Shown piece after piece: positions 1-11,758 of a DNA stretch of 64,000 nt. The translations under genes and the position numbers were made by a program. Under the pieces are notes generated by a model that made no database searches, had not been told where the DNA came from, and saw only the letters and a program-made list of their open reading frames with translations. The stretch is from Liolophura sinensis (Eukaryota; Mollusca; Polyplacophora; Chitonida; Chitonidae), in NCBI RefSeq assembly GCF_032854445.1, contig NC_088301.1, forward strand, positions 30,118,402 to 30,182,401, given 5' to 3'. Position 1 is the first letter of the stretch. The number at the start of each line of letters is the position of its first letter.

Positions 1-590
1 CCCCACACACACACATACACACACACACCGCCTCACCTCATCCCACCCCGACGCGGACCAATCCAGATTAATCCCTGTCCAGTCACCTCACTACGCATCA
101 CCCCCTTCCCTGCCCACATGTAATCTAGCTTGGGGCTTGGTAATAACATGCGGACATATTATATACCCAAACAGACTTTGACTTGCGCAGGTACATACTT
201 CCAGCTAATAGTATAACTCCACATATTATTTGAGAAAAAAGTTGACCATTAACAAAATATCGAATCCGAAATTCCTGCAAACGTGTGCACACCCATCCTG
301 TCAGGCATGAAAACAGACACACATTTGTTAAAAAGGCATACACGCGTGAAAACTGTCTTCTGCCAGTACTAGAGGCTTTTGTGTTTGACCCAGGCACGAT
401 TACTTTCCCAGACAGTACCGGAAACAAACTGGCTTTGACCATATGGTTCAGTTCAGCCCTTAAGCGACAATTTAACAAACGGCTGACTATATAATGGCGA
501 GTAAATTGCCGGGTAAGAAAGTCAATGTAGAGTCAAATTCAGAAAAATTTAACATTTCACAGAAAGAAACAGGAAATAAGTTTTTCCAGA
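1..590. other. Non-coding stretch with CA-repeat start
   Basis: The first 30 bases are a (CA)n microsatellite. The rest shows no family I recognise and no convincing exon. Short open frames exist on both strands but lack splice or domain support. Confidence 0.5.
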
Positions 591-593
591 AGT

Positions 594-2560
594 TTGTCTA
601 ATTATTGTGTCAGTGTTGTGTCTAGTCAAAGGCTGGGTTATTCTGTGTCAGTGCGATATCTGGTCAAAAGGCTACGTTATCCTGTGTCATTTAGGTGTGT
701 GTTCAAGAGCTGGGTTAATCTGTGTAAGTTGATGTGTGATCAAGGCTGGGTTATCCTGTGTCTGTGTGATGTGTGGTCAAAGGCTGGGTTATCCTGTGCC
801 TGTGTAGTGTGTAGTCTAGGGCTGGGTTATTCTGTGTCTGTGTGATGTGTAGTCTAGGTCTGGGTTATTCTGTGTCATTGTAATGTGTAGACTATGGCTG
901 GGTTATCCTGTGTCATTGTGATGTGTGGTCAAGGGCTGGGTTATCCTGTGTCACTGTGATGTGTAATCAAGGGCTGGGTTATCCTGGGTCATTGTGATGT
1001 GTGATCAAGGGCTGGGTTATCCTGTGTCATTGTGATGTGTGATCAAGGTCTATGTTATCTTGTGTCTGTGTGATGTGTGATCAAGGTCTGGGTTATCCTG
1101 TGTCATTGTGATGTTTGATCAAGGTCTGGTTATCCTGTGTCTGTGTGATGTGTGGTCTAGGGGCTGGGTTGTCCTGTGTCATTGTGATGTGTGATCAAGG
1201 TCTGGGTTATCCTGTGTCATTGTGATGTGTGGTCAAGGGCTGGGTTATCCTGTGTCATTGTGATGTGTGATCAAGGTGTGGGTTATCCTGTGTCTGTGTG
1301 ATGTGTGGTCTAGGGCTGGGTTATCCTGTGTCTGTGTGATGTGTGGTCTAGGGCTGTGTTATCCTGTGTCATTGTGATGTGTGATCAAGGTCTGGGTTAT
1401 CCTGTGTCAGTGTGATGTGTGGTCTAGGGCTGGGTTATCCTGTGTCATTGTGATATGTGATCAAGGTCTGGGTTATCCTTTGTCATTGTGATGTGTGGTC
1501 TAGGGCTGTGTTATCCTGTGTCATTGTGATGTGTGATCAAGGGCTGGGTTATCCTGTGTCGGTGTGATGTGTGGTCTAGGGTTGGATTATCCTATGTCAT
1601 TGTGATATGTGATTAAGGTCTGGGTTATCCTGTGTCTGTGTGATGTGTGGTCTAGGGCTGGGTTATCCTGTGTCATTGTGATGTGTGATCAAGGTCTGGG
1701 TTATCCTGTGTCTGTGTGATGTGTGGTCTAGGGCTGGGTTATCCTGTGTCATTGTGATGTGTGATCAAGGTCTGGGTTATTCTGTGTCTGTGTGATGTGT
1801 GGCTAAGGGCTGGGTTATTCTGTGTCATTGTGATGTGTGATCAAGGGCTGGGTCATCCTGTGTCATTGTGATGTGTGGTGAAGGGCTGTGTTATTCTGTG
1901 TCTGTGTGATGTGTGGTCAAGGGCTGTGTTATTCTGTGTCTGTGTGATGTGTGATCAAGGTCTGGGTTATCCTGTGTCTGTGTGATGTGTGGTCTAGGGC
2001 TGGGTTATCCTGTGTCATTGTGATGTGTGATCAAGGGCTGGGATATCCAGTTTCAGTGTGATGTGTGATCAAGGTCTGGGTTATCCTGTGTCTGTGTGAT
2101 GTGTAGTCTAGGGCTGGGTTTTTCTGTGTCTGTGTGATGTGTGGTCAAGGTCTGGGTCATCCTGTGTCTGTGTGATGTGTGGCATAGGGCTGGGTTATTC
2201 TGTGTCATTGTGATGTGTAGTCTAGGGCTGGTTTATCCTGTGTCATTGTGATGTGTGATTAAGGTCTGGGTTATCCTGTTTCAGTGTGATGTGTGGTCTA
2301 GGGCTGGGTTATTCTGTGTCTGTGTGATGTGTGGTCTAGGGCTGGGTCATCCTGTGTCAGTGTGATGTGTGATCAAGGGCTGGGTTATCCTGTGTCATTG
2401 TGATGTGTGATCAAGATCTGGGTTATTCTGTGTCTGTGTGATGTGTGGTCTAGGGCTGGGTTATTCTGTGTCTGTGTGATGTGTGGTCTAGGGCTGGGTC
2501 ATCCTGTGTCATTGTGATGTTTGATCAAGGTCTGGGTTATCCTGTGTCTGTGTGATGTGT
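594..2560. repeat. 38-bp minisatellite, about 50 copies
   Basis: Tandem units of about 38 bp with core GGGTTATCCTGTGTCATTG followed by TGATGTGTGATCAAGG. Two unit types alternate irregularly: one has TCATTGTGATGTGTGATCAA, the other TCTGTGTGATGTGTGGTCTAG. The array resumes at 3233, so it was continuous before the 2561-3226 insertion. Confidence 0.95.
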
Positions 2561-3226
2561 TGTGTTCTGTATAATAATCTGAAGGGAAAACACCGTGTTG
2601 ACCGTTAGTTCTACTTTATTCAACAGTCCAGTTTGTGAGTGAAGTACTCACTGTTGGCTGTCCTTATAAAGACACAGAAACTGTTGTCAACCACCACGTG
2701 TCCCTTCAAGTTACACTTGTGTTGTGTTCCCTATGGTGACCTAATCCCCAATCAGCGTCTGACTGGACATGGTAACCATAGGACTACTGATTGTTAGACA
2801 AAACTCAAGTTAAGGTGAAGCCTGCAGTTTGCACTGGTTTCCACAATGTAACTAATAAATCTTCCGCATCTAGCATGACAAGTAATACACACTTATTCCT
2901 ACATCTTTGTTAAAAATAAGACCATATTAGTATATAAAAATACAAAATTAACTCGTATGTGTATACCCACATATGAACATACAATAATTCTTTACCTTAA
3001 TACAATATAAAATACATAGCAGACACCCATATGAAATTTAATAACATATGTACATGCATAATTCATTCACATATGGATATAAACATAAAGCCATACAATA
3101 ATTCTTTACATTAATACAAATATAAAATACATAATTGACACCATATGAAAATCTAGTAACAATAGTCTTTAATATCAATTAGACAATCTTTTTAGTTTAC
3201 GTATACTTCATGTGTACAATACAACA
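2561..3226. mobile_element. 666-bp TG…CA insertion, candidate solo LTR
   Basis: A sequence unlike the minisatellite interrupts it. It starts TGTGTTCTG and ends TACAACA. It is flanked by GATGTGT on both sides (2554-2560 and 3227-3233), and joining the flanks restores a normal repeat unit. TG…CA ends and a short target duplication fit a solo LTR. A TATA-like TTATAAAG near 2665 and AATAAA near 2857 would suit LTR promoter and polyadenylation signals. Inside, a segment of about 70 bp beginning CATACAATAATTCTTTAC is duplicated (about 2978-3047 and 3090-3152). No coding sequence is seen, so a non-autonomous DNA element is still possible. Confidence 0.6.
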
Positions 3227-3707
3227 GATGTGTCGTCTAGGGCTGGGTTATTCTGTGTCATTGTGATGTGTGATCAACGTCTGGGTTATTCTGTGTCTGT
3301 GTGATGTGTGATCAAGGGCTGGGTCATCCTGTGTCATTGTGATGTGTGGTCAAAGGCTGGGTTACCCTGTTTCAGTGTGATGTGTGATCAAGGGCTGGGT
3401 TATCCTGTGTCATTGTGATGTGTGGCCAAGGGCTGGGTTATTCTGTGTCAGTGTGATGTCTGGTCAAGGGCTGGGTTATCCTGTGTCATTGTGATGTGTG
3501 ATGAAGGCCCTGGGTCATCCTGTGTCATTGTGATGTCTGGTCAAGGGCTGGGTTATTCTGTGTCATTGTGATGTGTGATCAAGTGCTGGGTTATTCTGTG
3601 TCAGAGTGATGTATGGCCAAGGGCTGGGTTATCCTGTGTCATTGTGATGTGTGGTCAAGGGATGTGTTATTCTGTGTCATTGTGATGTCTGGTCAAGGGC
3701 TGGGTTT
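3227..3707. repeat. 38-bp minisatellite, right part
   Basis: Same unit as 594-2560, about 12 copies, ending at GGGCTGGGTTTCG near 3707. Confidence 0.9.
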
Positions 3708-3797
3708 CGAAAAATGCAAAAATAATTTTCCAGGTATAGTGGGCGTTATTAAATCATTTACTGAACAAAATTAGCTGTCTCTTTTATCTGAGACCAT

Positions 3798-3941
3798 CAG
3801 CGGTCTGCTGACAGACCTTCTTTCATACGACCGGAGGGGAAGTCAACATGAGCCTTACTTGAACTTACAGTGACTCCATTGGTAAAAGGCTCTCGGTAAT
3901 TACGCTCTGCTTGCACGGTATAAGCACCTCGGCCCCCTTTA
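3798..3941 (-). repeat. SINE fragment (family A), minus orientation
   Basis: Diverged antisense copy of the SINE seen complete at 48379-48651. It shows the antisense of the body (CTGACAGACCTTC, CGACCGGAGGGGAAGT), the B-box region (TTGAACTTACAGTGACTCCA) and the tRNA-like head (to about 3940). The 3' tail is missing. Confidence 0.7.
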
Positions 3942-3961
3942 ATCTTCCGTTGTGAATCAGG

Positions 3962-4159
3962 GCCCGTATTCATCAAGCAACTCAAGACTTATATCATAAA
4001 TGAGGTTATTAAAAAGCCAAAGTCAGAAGAGGAAAATACTGAAATTGTGGGTAATCCATTGTAAGGAATCTGTGTACACAGTCTAAACTTTCAAATATTT
4101 TTGTTGTAGCTGTGTTTGAAGTTTTGACGTAAGTCTTAAGACGCTTTATAAATACGGGC
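3962..4159. mobile_element. Short inverted-repeat element, MITE-like
   Basis: About 198 bp bounded by imperfect inverted repeats of about 32 bp. The left end reads GCCCGTATTCATCAAGCAAC, then TCAAGACTTA. The reverse complement of the right end reads GCCCGTATTTATAAAGCGTC, then TTAAGACTTA. There is no coding capacity and no certain target duplication. Size and structure suit a non-autonomous DNA transposon. Confidence 0.6.
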
Positions 4160-5690
4160 AAAGATGGAAGTTATAAATAAAAACTATTTTGAACTTCTGT
4201 GCAAATTCCAGTGTTACGTATGTATGCTTGGGGTTTAATGTCGTAATCAACATTTAATTCCAGTATTAAGCACTTCGAAGACAATTTTACACTGTTCAGG
4301 GGGATATGTCGATATTTTGTTTTAAGAATTTTCATTTCAGTACGTGTCATGGTTCTTTTGGAGAATGCATTGATAGCTCTTTATGTGTATGCAGTTTGAA
4401 TTCAAAAGTCTGGCAGTCTGTGTATTATAAGTAACAAAACCTGAGGTGACCCATGCTGATATGGTCACACAAGGTCATAGTGGAATGTCACGACGTAAAG
4501 ATTGTATGACTCAGATAATGTAAACGTTGAATAAACTGTAAACTGGCACGGGTATTCAACAGAACAAAGGGTAGAAAGAAAAAAAAACGTTCAACTTTAA
4601 TCCAAATCTGGATACTGTCAACAGTAACAAAAGCAAACAAACAAACCAGTGACCTTCATTTTACCAACGATGTAAATAGCGCCAAGGTTAACACTATTTT
4701 GAAAAAGAAATGAACAATAGGGACAGCAGAACACAGCCCCACCCGTGAAATACAATAAGACAGACTATGACAATTGTCAATAGTGCTAGCCACTAGCTAG
4801 TTGTAGGAGATATTGTTTTCATAGTTCGTGTTTTATGATACACAGGGCTAGTTCAGGTTTTATGTTAGCCGACCCTTGGCTTGGTAGGACCCAGACGAGA
4901 GTGAGTAGTGGTTGTATTGTAAATGGGCAGAGTATGCTGCTGACTTCTTTGAGACTAAAGTTCAAGGAGATGGGTTGTGGACCTTCAGAATAGGCCCAGA
5001 ATTGTTGTGAGTTTCGTGTCTATTGATAGCATATCATTCGAGTCGTTATTTCGAGTCAAAGTGAATAATTCGGTCACGTTCAGCCACGAGTTATGATGAT
5101 GCTGTTGTTCCATATGTAAACAAATTTTATACATGCAAATGGTCATCCAGATAACCGGTACGTAAACGTAAAAACAGGATATAGAAATTATTGTAGGTTG
5201 GTATGTAAATGTAAAGTCATTTATCTTTCAATGGTTAAATGATAGACATGGTAATTGGAGTTGGTAATGGTAATTGGAGTTGGTAATGGTAATTTGATAT
5301 GGTACTTCGGGTTTTGGTTGTATTTCCTTGTACAGCTTGGACCAGGAATGCACCCAAGATCACACACGAATAACTTTCAAGATCTGTTGTATAATTATAG
5401 AGAAGTCATGGATAAGAAATCAGTGTGCTTCGTGAGTACTGAACAACGTGCTTTCTGAATTTGTCCACTACGCTAGTATAAGTAAAATAATGGGGTAGTT
5501 CAGTTGTCTCATGCGTTACCACGGTACCGGAGTTTCAGTGTTTTAAATCTAGCCTTTATACTGCATGAAAGTCCGGGACCACATCCCTTGCTGATACGCA
5601 CCGTGCGAGCCACACTGCAGGCCTAACTGAAATCAACCGTCAAATTTCCAATGTGCAACCAACGCAGTATAATTGTCAGGCAATACCACA
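4160..5690. other. Unassigned non-coding DNA
   Basis: Low-complexity AT-rich DNA. It contains a short relic of SINE family B (CTTGGGGTTTAATGTCGTAA near 4218) and a short GGTAATTGGAGTTGGTAAT tandem at 5250-5295. No gene was recognised. Confidence 0.5.
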
Positions 5691-5835
5691 AATTCTGAAT
5701 ACAAGTTAAGTCCATATCACAAGTTTTGAACACAGGTGATTTCCATATCAAATTTTGAACAAAGGTGAACTCCACATCCAAAACTGTGATCAAAGGTGAA
5801 CTTCATATCAAATTCTGAACAAAGGTGAACTCATT
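5690..5835. repeat. Short tandem repeat, about 35-bp unit
   Basis: Four or so diverged units resembling CATATCAAATTCTGAACAAAGGTGAACT, ending at the SINE. Confidence 0.7.
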
Positions 5836-5837
5836 AT

Positions 5838-6051
5838 CGCGAGGGCTCTGTTGGTTAGCGCGCCAGCACAGCGTAATGACCCAAGAGTCTCTCACCAATG
5901 CGGTCGATGTGAGTTCATGTCTAGCTCATGCTGGCTTCCTCTCCCCTGGGCTCTGCCCTATTTCCACCCACCATAATGCTGGCCGCCGTCGTATAAATGA
6001 AATATTCTTGAGTACGGCGTAAAAAACCAATGAAATAGATAAATAGATAAA
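5838..6051 (+). repeat. tRNA-derived SINE (family A)
   Basis: A sense copy with a degenerate tRNA-like head (TTGGTTAGCGCGCCAGC…GTGAGTTCATGTCTAGC), a body (CTCATGCTGGCTTCCTCTCC) and the conserved tail GAAATATTCTTGAGTACGGC followed by simple repeats. An internal part of the body is deleted compared with the 48.4-kb copy. Confidence 0.85.
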
Positions 6052-6342
6052 TTATCGCCATGAATAAAGAGCTGAGTACTACATTGTTTCACCACAACAC
6101 GAATCTCTCTTCACAGTGAAGGAAAGATTCTCTTTCTCCCCCCCACCTCCGATCATCACAGTAACCTCCAGTCCTCTGAGAACAAAAAAGTCCTCCGTCC
6201 CACGTCGCCTTGCGTCTCGTGTCACACCTCTAGGAATGAATTAGTTGGTACCCTTCAGGGAACGCGGCAGCTTCGACATACCTGGTACCTGGTTCCACAG
6301 GTTAAACATTACTTAATGGTATTATGTATATAGCTTTAAAAC
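6052..6342. other. Unassigned flank of Polinton
   Basis: No gene recognised. Contains a C-rich tract near 6140. No clear 6-bp target duplication could be matched between this side and the DNA after 14980. Confidence 0.4.
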
Positions 6343-6348
6343 AGTAGT

Positions 6349-6530
6349 AGGGGGAGTATAGGTTCTGGCACACCCTCCCCTTGGCAAATAGAGGCTCCCA
6401 GCCCCCATTCCCGGCGAGGTCCAGAGGTTCTAGTATACACACTATAGGTTCTGGACCCCCCCCCCCCCTTGGGGCCCTACCCATAACAAATAGAGGCCCC
6501 CACCCCCCTTTCCCAGCTCCTGGGGGTTGT
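6349..6530. repeat. Polinton left terminal repeat region
   Basis: Contains the terminal-repeat core and a partial internal tandem copy. The pair CTATAGGTTCTGG / AAATAGAGGC occurs near 6356-6395 and again near 6450-6500, with G- and C-rich spacers. Tandem repeats within terminal repeats are common in Polintons. The outer end probably lies between 6343 and 6349. Confidence 0.7.
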
Positions 6531-6550
6531 ATTAGACATACCCATCGCAC

Positions 6551-6862
6551 ATGGTATGCTTCTACACCAAGCGTGTATACAACATGCGAAAGGGTTACAA
6601 TAATTGCCGGTGGCTTCTCATCGGCTCCAGGGAGCTCTGTGGTAAGAGTTGTCTAGAGGAGTACTGCGGGGGTCACCTATACCGTCTGCGGCAGGGTCCT
6701 GGCACCCAGCCATGTATTAGCTGTAGTCGGGGCGTTAAAAACCGATTTCGGCATTGCATGGCCTGCGGACATAATAGGGTCCAGACGCGTGAAAGGAAGT
6801 GGAGGCACAAGGCTTTCTTGGACGAGCTCAAACGGCTGGCGGCTATAGAAATTTACAATTAG
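6551..6862 (+). CDS. Small Cys-rich putative zinc-binding Polinton protein
   Basis: A 103-residue frame opening just inside the left terminal repeat. It has nine cysteines, including two CxxC pairs (CISC near residue 55, CMAC near 69) and a C-GKSC-EEYC-GGH cluster near 30-41, followed by a basic C-terminus. The layout suggests zinc-ribbon-like metal binding. Small Cys-rich proteins of this type lie next to polB in other Polintons as far as I recall, and their function is not established. The frame is uninterrupted, unlike the neighbouring polymerase. The start at 6551 is the first Met; an upstream in-frame start is not excluded. Confidence 0.6.
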   Translation: MVCFYTKRVYNMRKGYNNCRWLLIGSRELCGKSCLEEYCGGHLYRLRQGPGTQPCISCSRGVKNRFRHCMACGHNRVQTRERKWRHKAFLDELKRLAAIEIYN

Positions 6863-6868
6863 AGAGTC

Positions 6869-9800
6869 GTGTGCATAGTTACACCGACTCGTACAATGAG
6901 GCACCATCAAAAAGCGCGAGCACTACGGGAGGAGTTTGAGACCCTCCTAGGTGTGCGGCCCAGGTGTGAAGAGTATACCAGCCCAGTACTCCGCAGCAAA
7001 CAGGAGGCCCTCCTAGAGGTCGGTGACATTGACGGGGCTCTAGATAAGGTCTTCCCCACCATCCAGGAGGCGCTAGAAAAATGGACGCAGCTAGGGTCAG
7101 GGTGGGTTGTCAATAGCGTGCAAACACTCTGGCTTGACATTGCAAGGTATCAGCCGCTGAGAGGGGGGTCCTACATCCCCCTACCTGCAGCTGTGAGTAA
7201 CAAGAAAGCAGTCATCAACGTGAAGAACAAAGACGACGACTGCCTCCGATGGGCACTCCGGTCTGCCTTATTTCCAGCCGCCAGAAACCCCCAGAGACCA
7301 ACAAAGTATCCCACCAATGATGGTCTTGACTTTTGGGGGGATCGACGTCCCCACACCCATCTCTCAGATCCCTAAAGTGGAGGGGAAGAACGACCTCGCC
7401 ATCAACGTGTTCGGGTGGGACAAGGGCGTGATCGTGCACCGCCTCAGCAAGAAGCCCGGCGACACGCCCCAAATCAATCTGCTGCTGATTGAGAAGGCAG
7501 GCAAATTCCATTATACGTGGATAAAAGATCTCAATCGGCTCCTATACCAAGAGAGTAAGGCGCCAAATCGCAAACACTTCTGTGGGCGGTGTCTACACGG
7601 CTACACAAGGGAGGACCTGCTCGAGACGCATAAGCCGGAATGCTGAGGGATTGGCCAGACGGCGTTGAGGGTGGAAATGCCCCAGGAAAGGGAAAACAAG
7701 TTCTCCTTCCAGAACCACCACAAACAGCTACCGGCTCCGTTCATCATATATGCCGACTTCGAGGCTCTGACCAAAAAGGTTGAAGGCCCGCCGCCCAGCC
7801 CCACAGAGAGCAGCACTTAAAAGACTCAGCACCACGAGCCCTGCAGTTACTGCTATGTTGTGGTGCGTTGCGACGGCCGCACAAAATGCCCCGTGGAATA
7901 CAGAGGCTCTGACGCGACGGAACACTTCCTCAGAGCTCTTCGGCAGGAGAAGCGGGAAATCCAAAATGTTCTAGGTAACCCTATAGCCATGAGGATGACT
8001 CCCCAGGACTGGCAGGCCCACAACAACGCCGCAACCTGCCACGTGTGTGAGAAGCTTCTAGGCGTCGATTCTGTGCGCGATCACTGCCACATCACCTGCA
8101 AGTACAGAGGCGCGGCCCATAACGCATGCAACCTAAAGTTGGGGCTGGGTCCCAAGACAGCCATACCAGTAGTCTTCCACAACCTACGGGGCTACGACGG
8201 GCACCTCCTGATGCAAGCCATAAGTAAGGTGGAGGGCCGCATCTCCTGCATCCCCAACAACACGGAAAAGTACATCTCCTACTCGCTGGGGCAGCTCCAC
8301 TTCATCGACAGCGTTCAATTCTTACCGACTTCCCTTGACAATCTGGTTGAGGCCAATAAACCTGAGGCTTTCCACATCACAGCCCGGTATGAGCCCGCCG
8401 AAGAAAAACGAAAGCTACTCATGCGCAAGGGTGTCTACTCCTATGAGTATATGGACTCCTGGGAGCGTTTCGACGAGTCCAGCCTCCCACCCAAAGAGGC
8501 TTTCTACAGTAAGCTCAAAGTCGGAGGCATTAGCGATGAGGACTACATCCACGCTCAACAGGTAAGAAAGGCATTTGACTGCACCTATCTGGGAGACTAC
8601 ACAGACCTTTACTGCCGCACAGACGTGCTCCTATTGGCTGATGTGTTTGAGGCCTTCCGGAAGACTTGTTTACGGTAGTATGGATTGGACCCTGCTCACT
8701 ACTTTACGAGCCCAGGTCTCTCGTGGGATGCGCTGTTCAAGAAGACTAGGGTAGAGCTGGAGCTGTTGACTGACTACGACCAACATCTCTTCATTGAGAA
8801 GGGGTTGCGAGGAGGTATCTCCATGGTAAGTAAGCGATACGCCAAAGCCAATAATCCGCAGGTGGAGGGATACAACCCCGAAAGCCCAAACAGCTACATC
8901 CAATACCTAGACGCCAATAATCTATATGGCTGGGCGTCTCGGCGAAACGATTGCTAGCCACCCCCACGACAGTCCTTCCGGTTACATCCTCGAGGTCGAC
9001 CTAGAGTATACGGCCGGCCTACATAACGCACATAACGGCTACCCATTAGCCCCGGAGCGTCTGGTGGTCCAGAATGAGTGGATGTCAGACTATCAGCACG
9101 GCCTTCTCGGCAAGAAAGCGCCTACCCAGGTCGAAAAGCTATTCCCCAACCTCCGCAACAAGGAACGGTACGTCCTGCACTACCGGAACCTACAGCTGTA
9201 TCTATCTCTGGGAATGCGCCTGACAAAGGTTCACCGGGCCCTGAGATTCGCCCAGAGCCCTTGGATGGAGCCCTATATCCGGATGAACACCGAGCTCCGA
9301 AAAACGGCCGCGAGCAAATTCGAAAAGGACCTGTACAAGCTAATGAACAACTCGGCCTTCGGAAAAACCATGGAGAACCTTCGGAAGCGTGTGGACGTCA
9401 AGCTGGTACGCTCTGGAGAAGACGACAAGATCCGGCGCTTGACAGCCAGCCCGAGCTTCGCACGGGCAAACATATTTGATGATGACCTCGCAGCGATTCA
9501 GATGCACAAGACCCGTCTAGTCCTAAACCGACCTATCTACGTGGGCATGAGCGTTCTAGATCTCTCCAAGCACCTGATGTACGACTTCTACTACAACCAC
9601 ATGAAGGCCCAGTACGGAGAGCGCTGCCAGCTCCTCTACACTGACACGGATAGTCTGCTACTCGAGATTCAGACTGAGGATCTTTATAGGGATATAGCTG
9701 AGAATGCAAACCTGTACGACATCTAAGATTACCCACAAGACCACCCCCTCACAGCGTAGCAAATATGAAGGTCTTGGGGGAAAATGAAGGACGAGTGCGC

Positions 9801-10113
9801 GGGGCGGCCGATCGCCGAATACATTGGTCTGCGCCCCAAGATGTACTCCATTCTGGAGGCAGGTGGAGCCAACATTAAGAAGACCAAGGGCGTGAAAAAG
9901 GGAGTTGTGGAAAAGCGCATCCGCCATAAGCAGTACAAAGAGGCCCTCTTCGAGAAGAAGATCTTTCGACACGGTATGGAGGTGCTGCAATCAGAGCGCC
10001 ACCATATCTATGAGCAGCACCTGAATAAGGTCTCACTGTCCCCCTTCGATAGTAAGCGCTGGATCGCCGAAGATGGTGTCCACACCTTGGCTTATGGCCA
10101 TGCGCCTCCTTGA
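6869..10113 (+). pseudogene. Protein-primed DNA polymerase B (Polinton), pseudogene
   Basis: In intact elements this enzyme replicates the transposon from its ends. Recognisable landmarks in order: an N-terminal region typical of Polinton polymerases ending in the KKAVINVKN stretch (about 7203-7229); exonuclease motif I YADFEAL (about 7750); exonuclease II HNLRGYDGHL (about 8180); exonuclease III YCRTD (about 8610); polymerase motif A around NNLYGW (about 8920); motif B KLMNNSAFGK (about 9337); motif C YTDTDS (about 9640); and a C-terminal segment near 9784-10113. Breaks: frameshift near 7315; in-frame stops TGA 7644, TAA 7818, TAG 8676; frameshift with loss of sequence after motif A near 8936; stop TAA 9724; and two compensating shifts between 9750 and 9784. 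It cannot make a full enzyme. Two CxxC/H-rich segments (about 7580-7640 and 8035-8110) lie in the N-terminal half. Confidence 0.93.
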
Positions 10114-10136
10114 CGGCAGGATGGGACTTCGAGGGA

Positions 10137-11150
10137 CTACCGTAGAACCCCATCCGGGGGAAGTTGAGTATCGGGAGTCACTATAAGCAACTCCTCACGA
10201 ACGAATCCCCGTCGCAGATCATCCGACGTATCGTCTAGATAGTACAGCACGGGTTTATTAGGCTTTGTGACAGAGCGCCCAAGCCGATGTATCTCTAGAC
10301 ACCAGACAGGATCAGTCGCTCGACGGCGGCCGCCCTCCAGCTCTCCAGGCTGATAGAGATAACGAACGCCAACACCCTCGGGGATCTTCCGCTCATTAAG
10401 TCCAACTGGACGACCTGGAACCGTCGAGGAAGGCTTATGGGGCACCCCTTTTACCTTGATGGCGTCTTTCGGCTTTTTACCGATCAGTCTCGTTGTCTCG
10501 TTATTCAGAGCGGCCACAACAGAGGGCAGCCGAGCCACCCATTCAGTAGACTGGTGTTCGGGAGGGAGGCGCATCTCCTGGGCGTACTGATGTCCAAAGA
10601 GCCGCTCAGCCAGAGTACGGTTGAAACGCTCCACTATGCCTTGGTCTCGGTGGATATCCACGCGGCCTCGGCGGACTGTGACATCGTGTTTGGCCAGCAG
10701 TTGGCTCACCGCACCCATAAACTCGCGCCCAGGGTCAACTTGAAGCTTCGGCCATCAAAGGGGCCCCCTCTTGTAAATGCGAGAGAGAGCATCAGCGACT
10801 TCTTTGGAATCTTTAGTAGCCAGAGGTTTCGCCGCCTTGAAGCGAGAAGCGACATCAACAACTGTCAGCGCGTACTTATACAGCTTCCGGCCTCGCCGAT
10901 CATGTGGTAGAAATAGAAGATCGGCTTGGTGGATGTCATTCGGCGTGTAAACATCGAACATAGGCCTCGGTATTTTTCGGGGACGAGGCAGGTATATCTG
11001 CCAGATAGCCTGCTTTTTCAGCCAGGCCCGGACCACATCTTCGGAGACTTTAGCCGCAGTGGCAAGTTTCTGGATGGCCGCGCGGCCCTTCCAGTACCCA
11101 CGAGGGCTGTAGTAGATATTTGCCAGGAGAGCAGACACCTTACTAGCCAT
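10137..11150 (-). pseudogene. Retroviral-type (rve) integrase of Polinton, frameshifted
   Basis: It would insert the element by a DDE reaction. Transcribed leftward, the 5' piece (11150-10755) holds a helix-turn-helix-like N-terminal part and the first catalytic Asp in HQADLLFLP, followed by TVVDVASRFK. The 3' piece (up to 10137) continues in another frame with the second Asp region (DPGREFMG, around 10735) and the catalytic Glu in GIVERFNRTL. It ends in a C-terminal domain (VRYLYQPGELEGG…FVREELLIV) that matches other Polinton integrases. One frameshift near 10740-10755 separates the halves; otherwise the frame is well kept. The gene converges tail-to-tail with polB, only about 24 bp apart. 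Confidence 0.9.
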
Positions 11151-11306
11151 GTCATCAAGGTATTCTAGCAGCCCTCTAACAGATTTGCGACGAAAAATAT
11201 GTTAATCGTCGCGGCGTATTTGCGTGGACAGAACCACCTCACTACTAAGGTCGTGCCTGCCATACGGCGAGGAGCTCGATGGCGAGTCCGGCACAGTCAG
11301 TTCGGA

Positions 11307-11741
11307 TTACTTGGTGAGTTTTGCGATTCCGTAACTCACACCCCCAACCACACACATCCCCAGGATGACGAAGGTCATCTCGCGGTGTTTTTGATCTTCA
11401 CTAGGCACATAGAAATCGGAGAGCTGTGGCTCTGAGCCTAGCAGCGCCTCGCGTGCATCGCGTGTAAGAGATTTGCCCATGACCCTAGAATACTCGCGGA
11501 TTGCAGCGTCGACATCCCGGAACGTTTGGACAGCGTGGCCCTGGCGGCGGAGTTCATCGTTGATCCAGTCCAAGCGCTCAGTGCGCTTTCGGGCCCATTT
11601 TTCCTGGGCGGCTTGGAGCTGCTCCACAGCGCGGTCATGGCGCCTCCGCCCTTCGTCGACACCGGAACTCCTTAGCATCGAAAATATATAGCTGCTCCCT
11701 CTGAAGGCCAGAGCGTTTACGAGGGCGCCGCCCGTCATCAT
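11307..11741 (-). CDS. Polinton-associated protein, coiled coil plus C-terminal TM
   Basis: 144 residues, uninterrupted. It starts MMTGGALVNALAF, continues with a charged helical region (residues about 25-75, rich in R/E/Q, likely coiled coil), then a conserved-looking PQLSDFYVPSEDQ segment, and ends in a hydrophobic helix (FVILGMCVVGGVSYGIA). I recognise this layout from other animal Polintons, where the gene sits in the integrase-side cluster. Its biochemical role is unknown to me. A membrane-anchored virion or assembly protein is possible but only inferred. Confidence 0.65.
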   Translation of the reverse strand: MMTGGALVNALAFRGSSYIFSMLRSSGVDEGRRRHDRAVEQLQAAQEKWARKRTERLDWINDELRRQGHAVQTFRDVDAAIREYSRVMGKSLTRDAREALLGSEPQLSDFYVPSEDQKHREMTFVILGMCVVGGVSYGIAKLTK

Positions 11742-11758
11742 TGCAATGGAAGCTATTA

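Noticed and set aside
594-3707. CRISPR-like array
   Set aside because: Units are contiguous and spacerless, and the genome is eukaryotic: an ordinary minisatellite. The same holds for 25.7, 33.3 and 41-44 kb.
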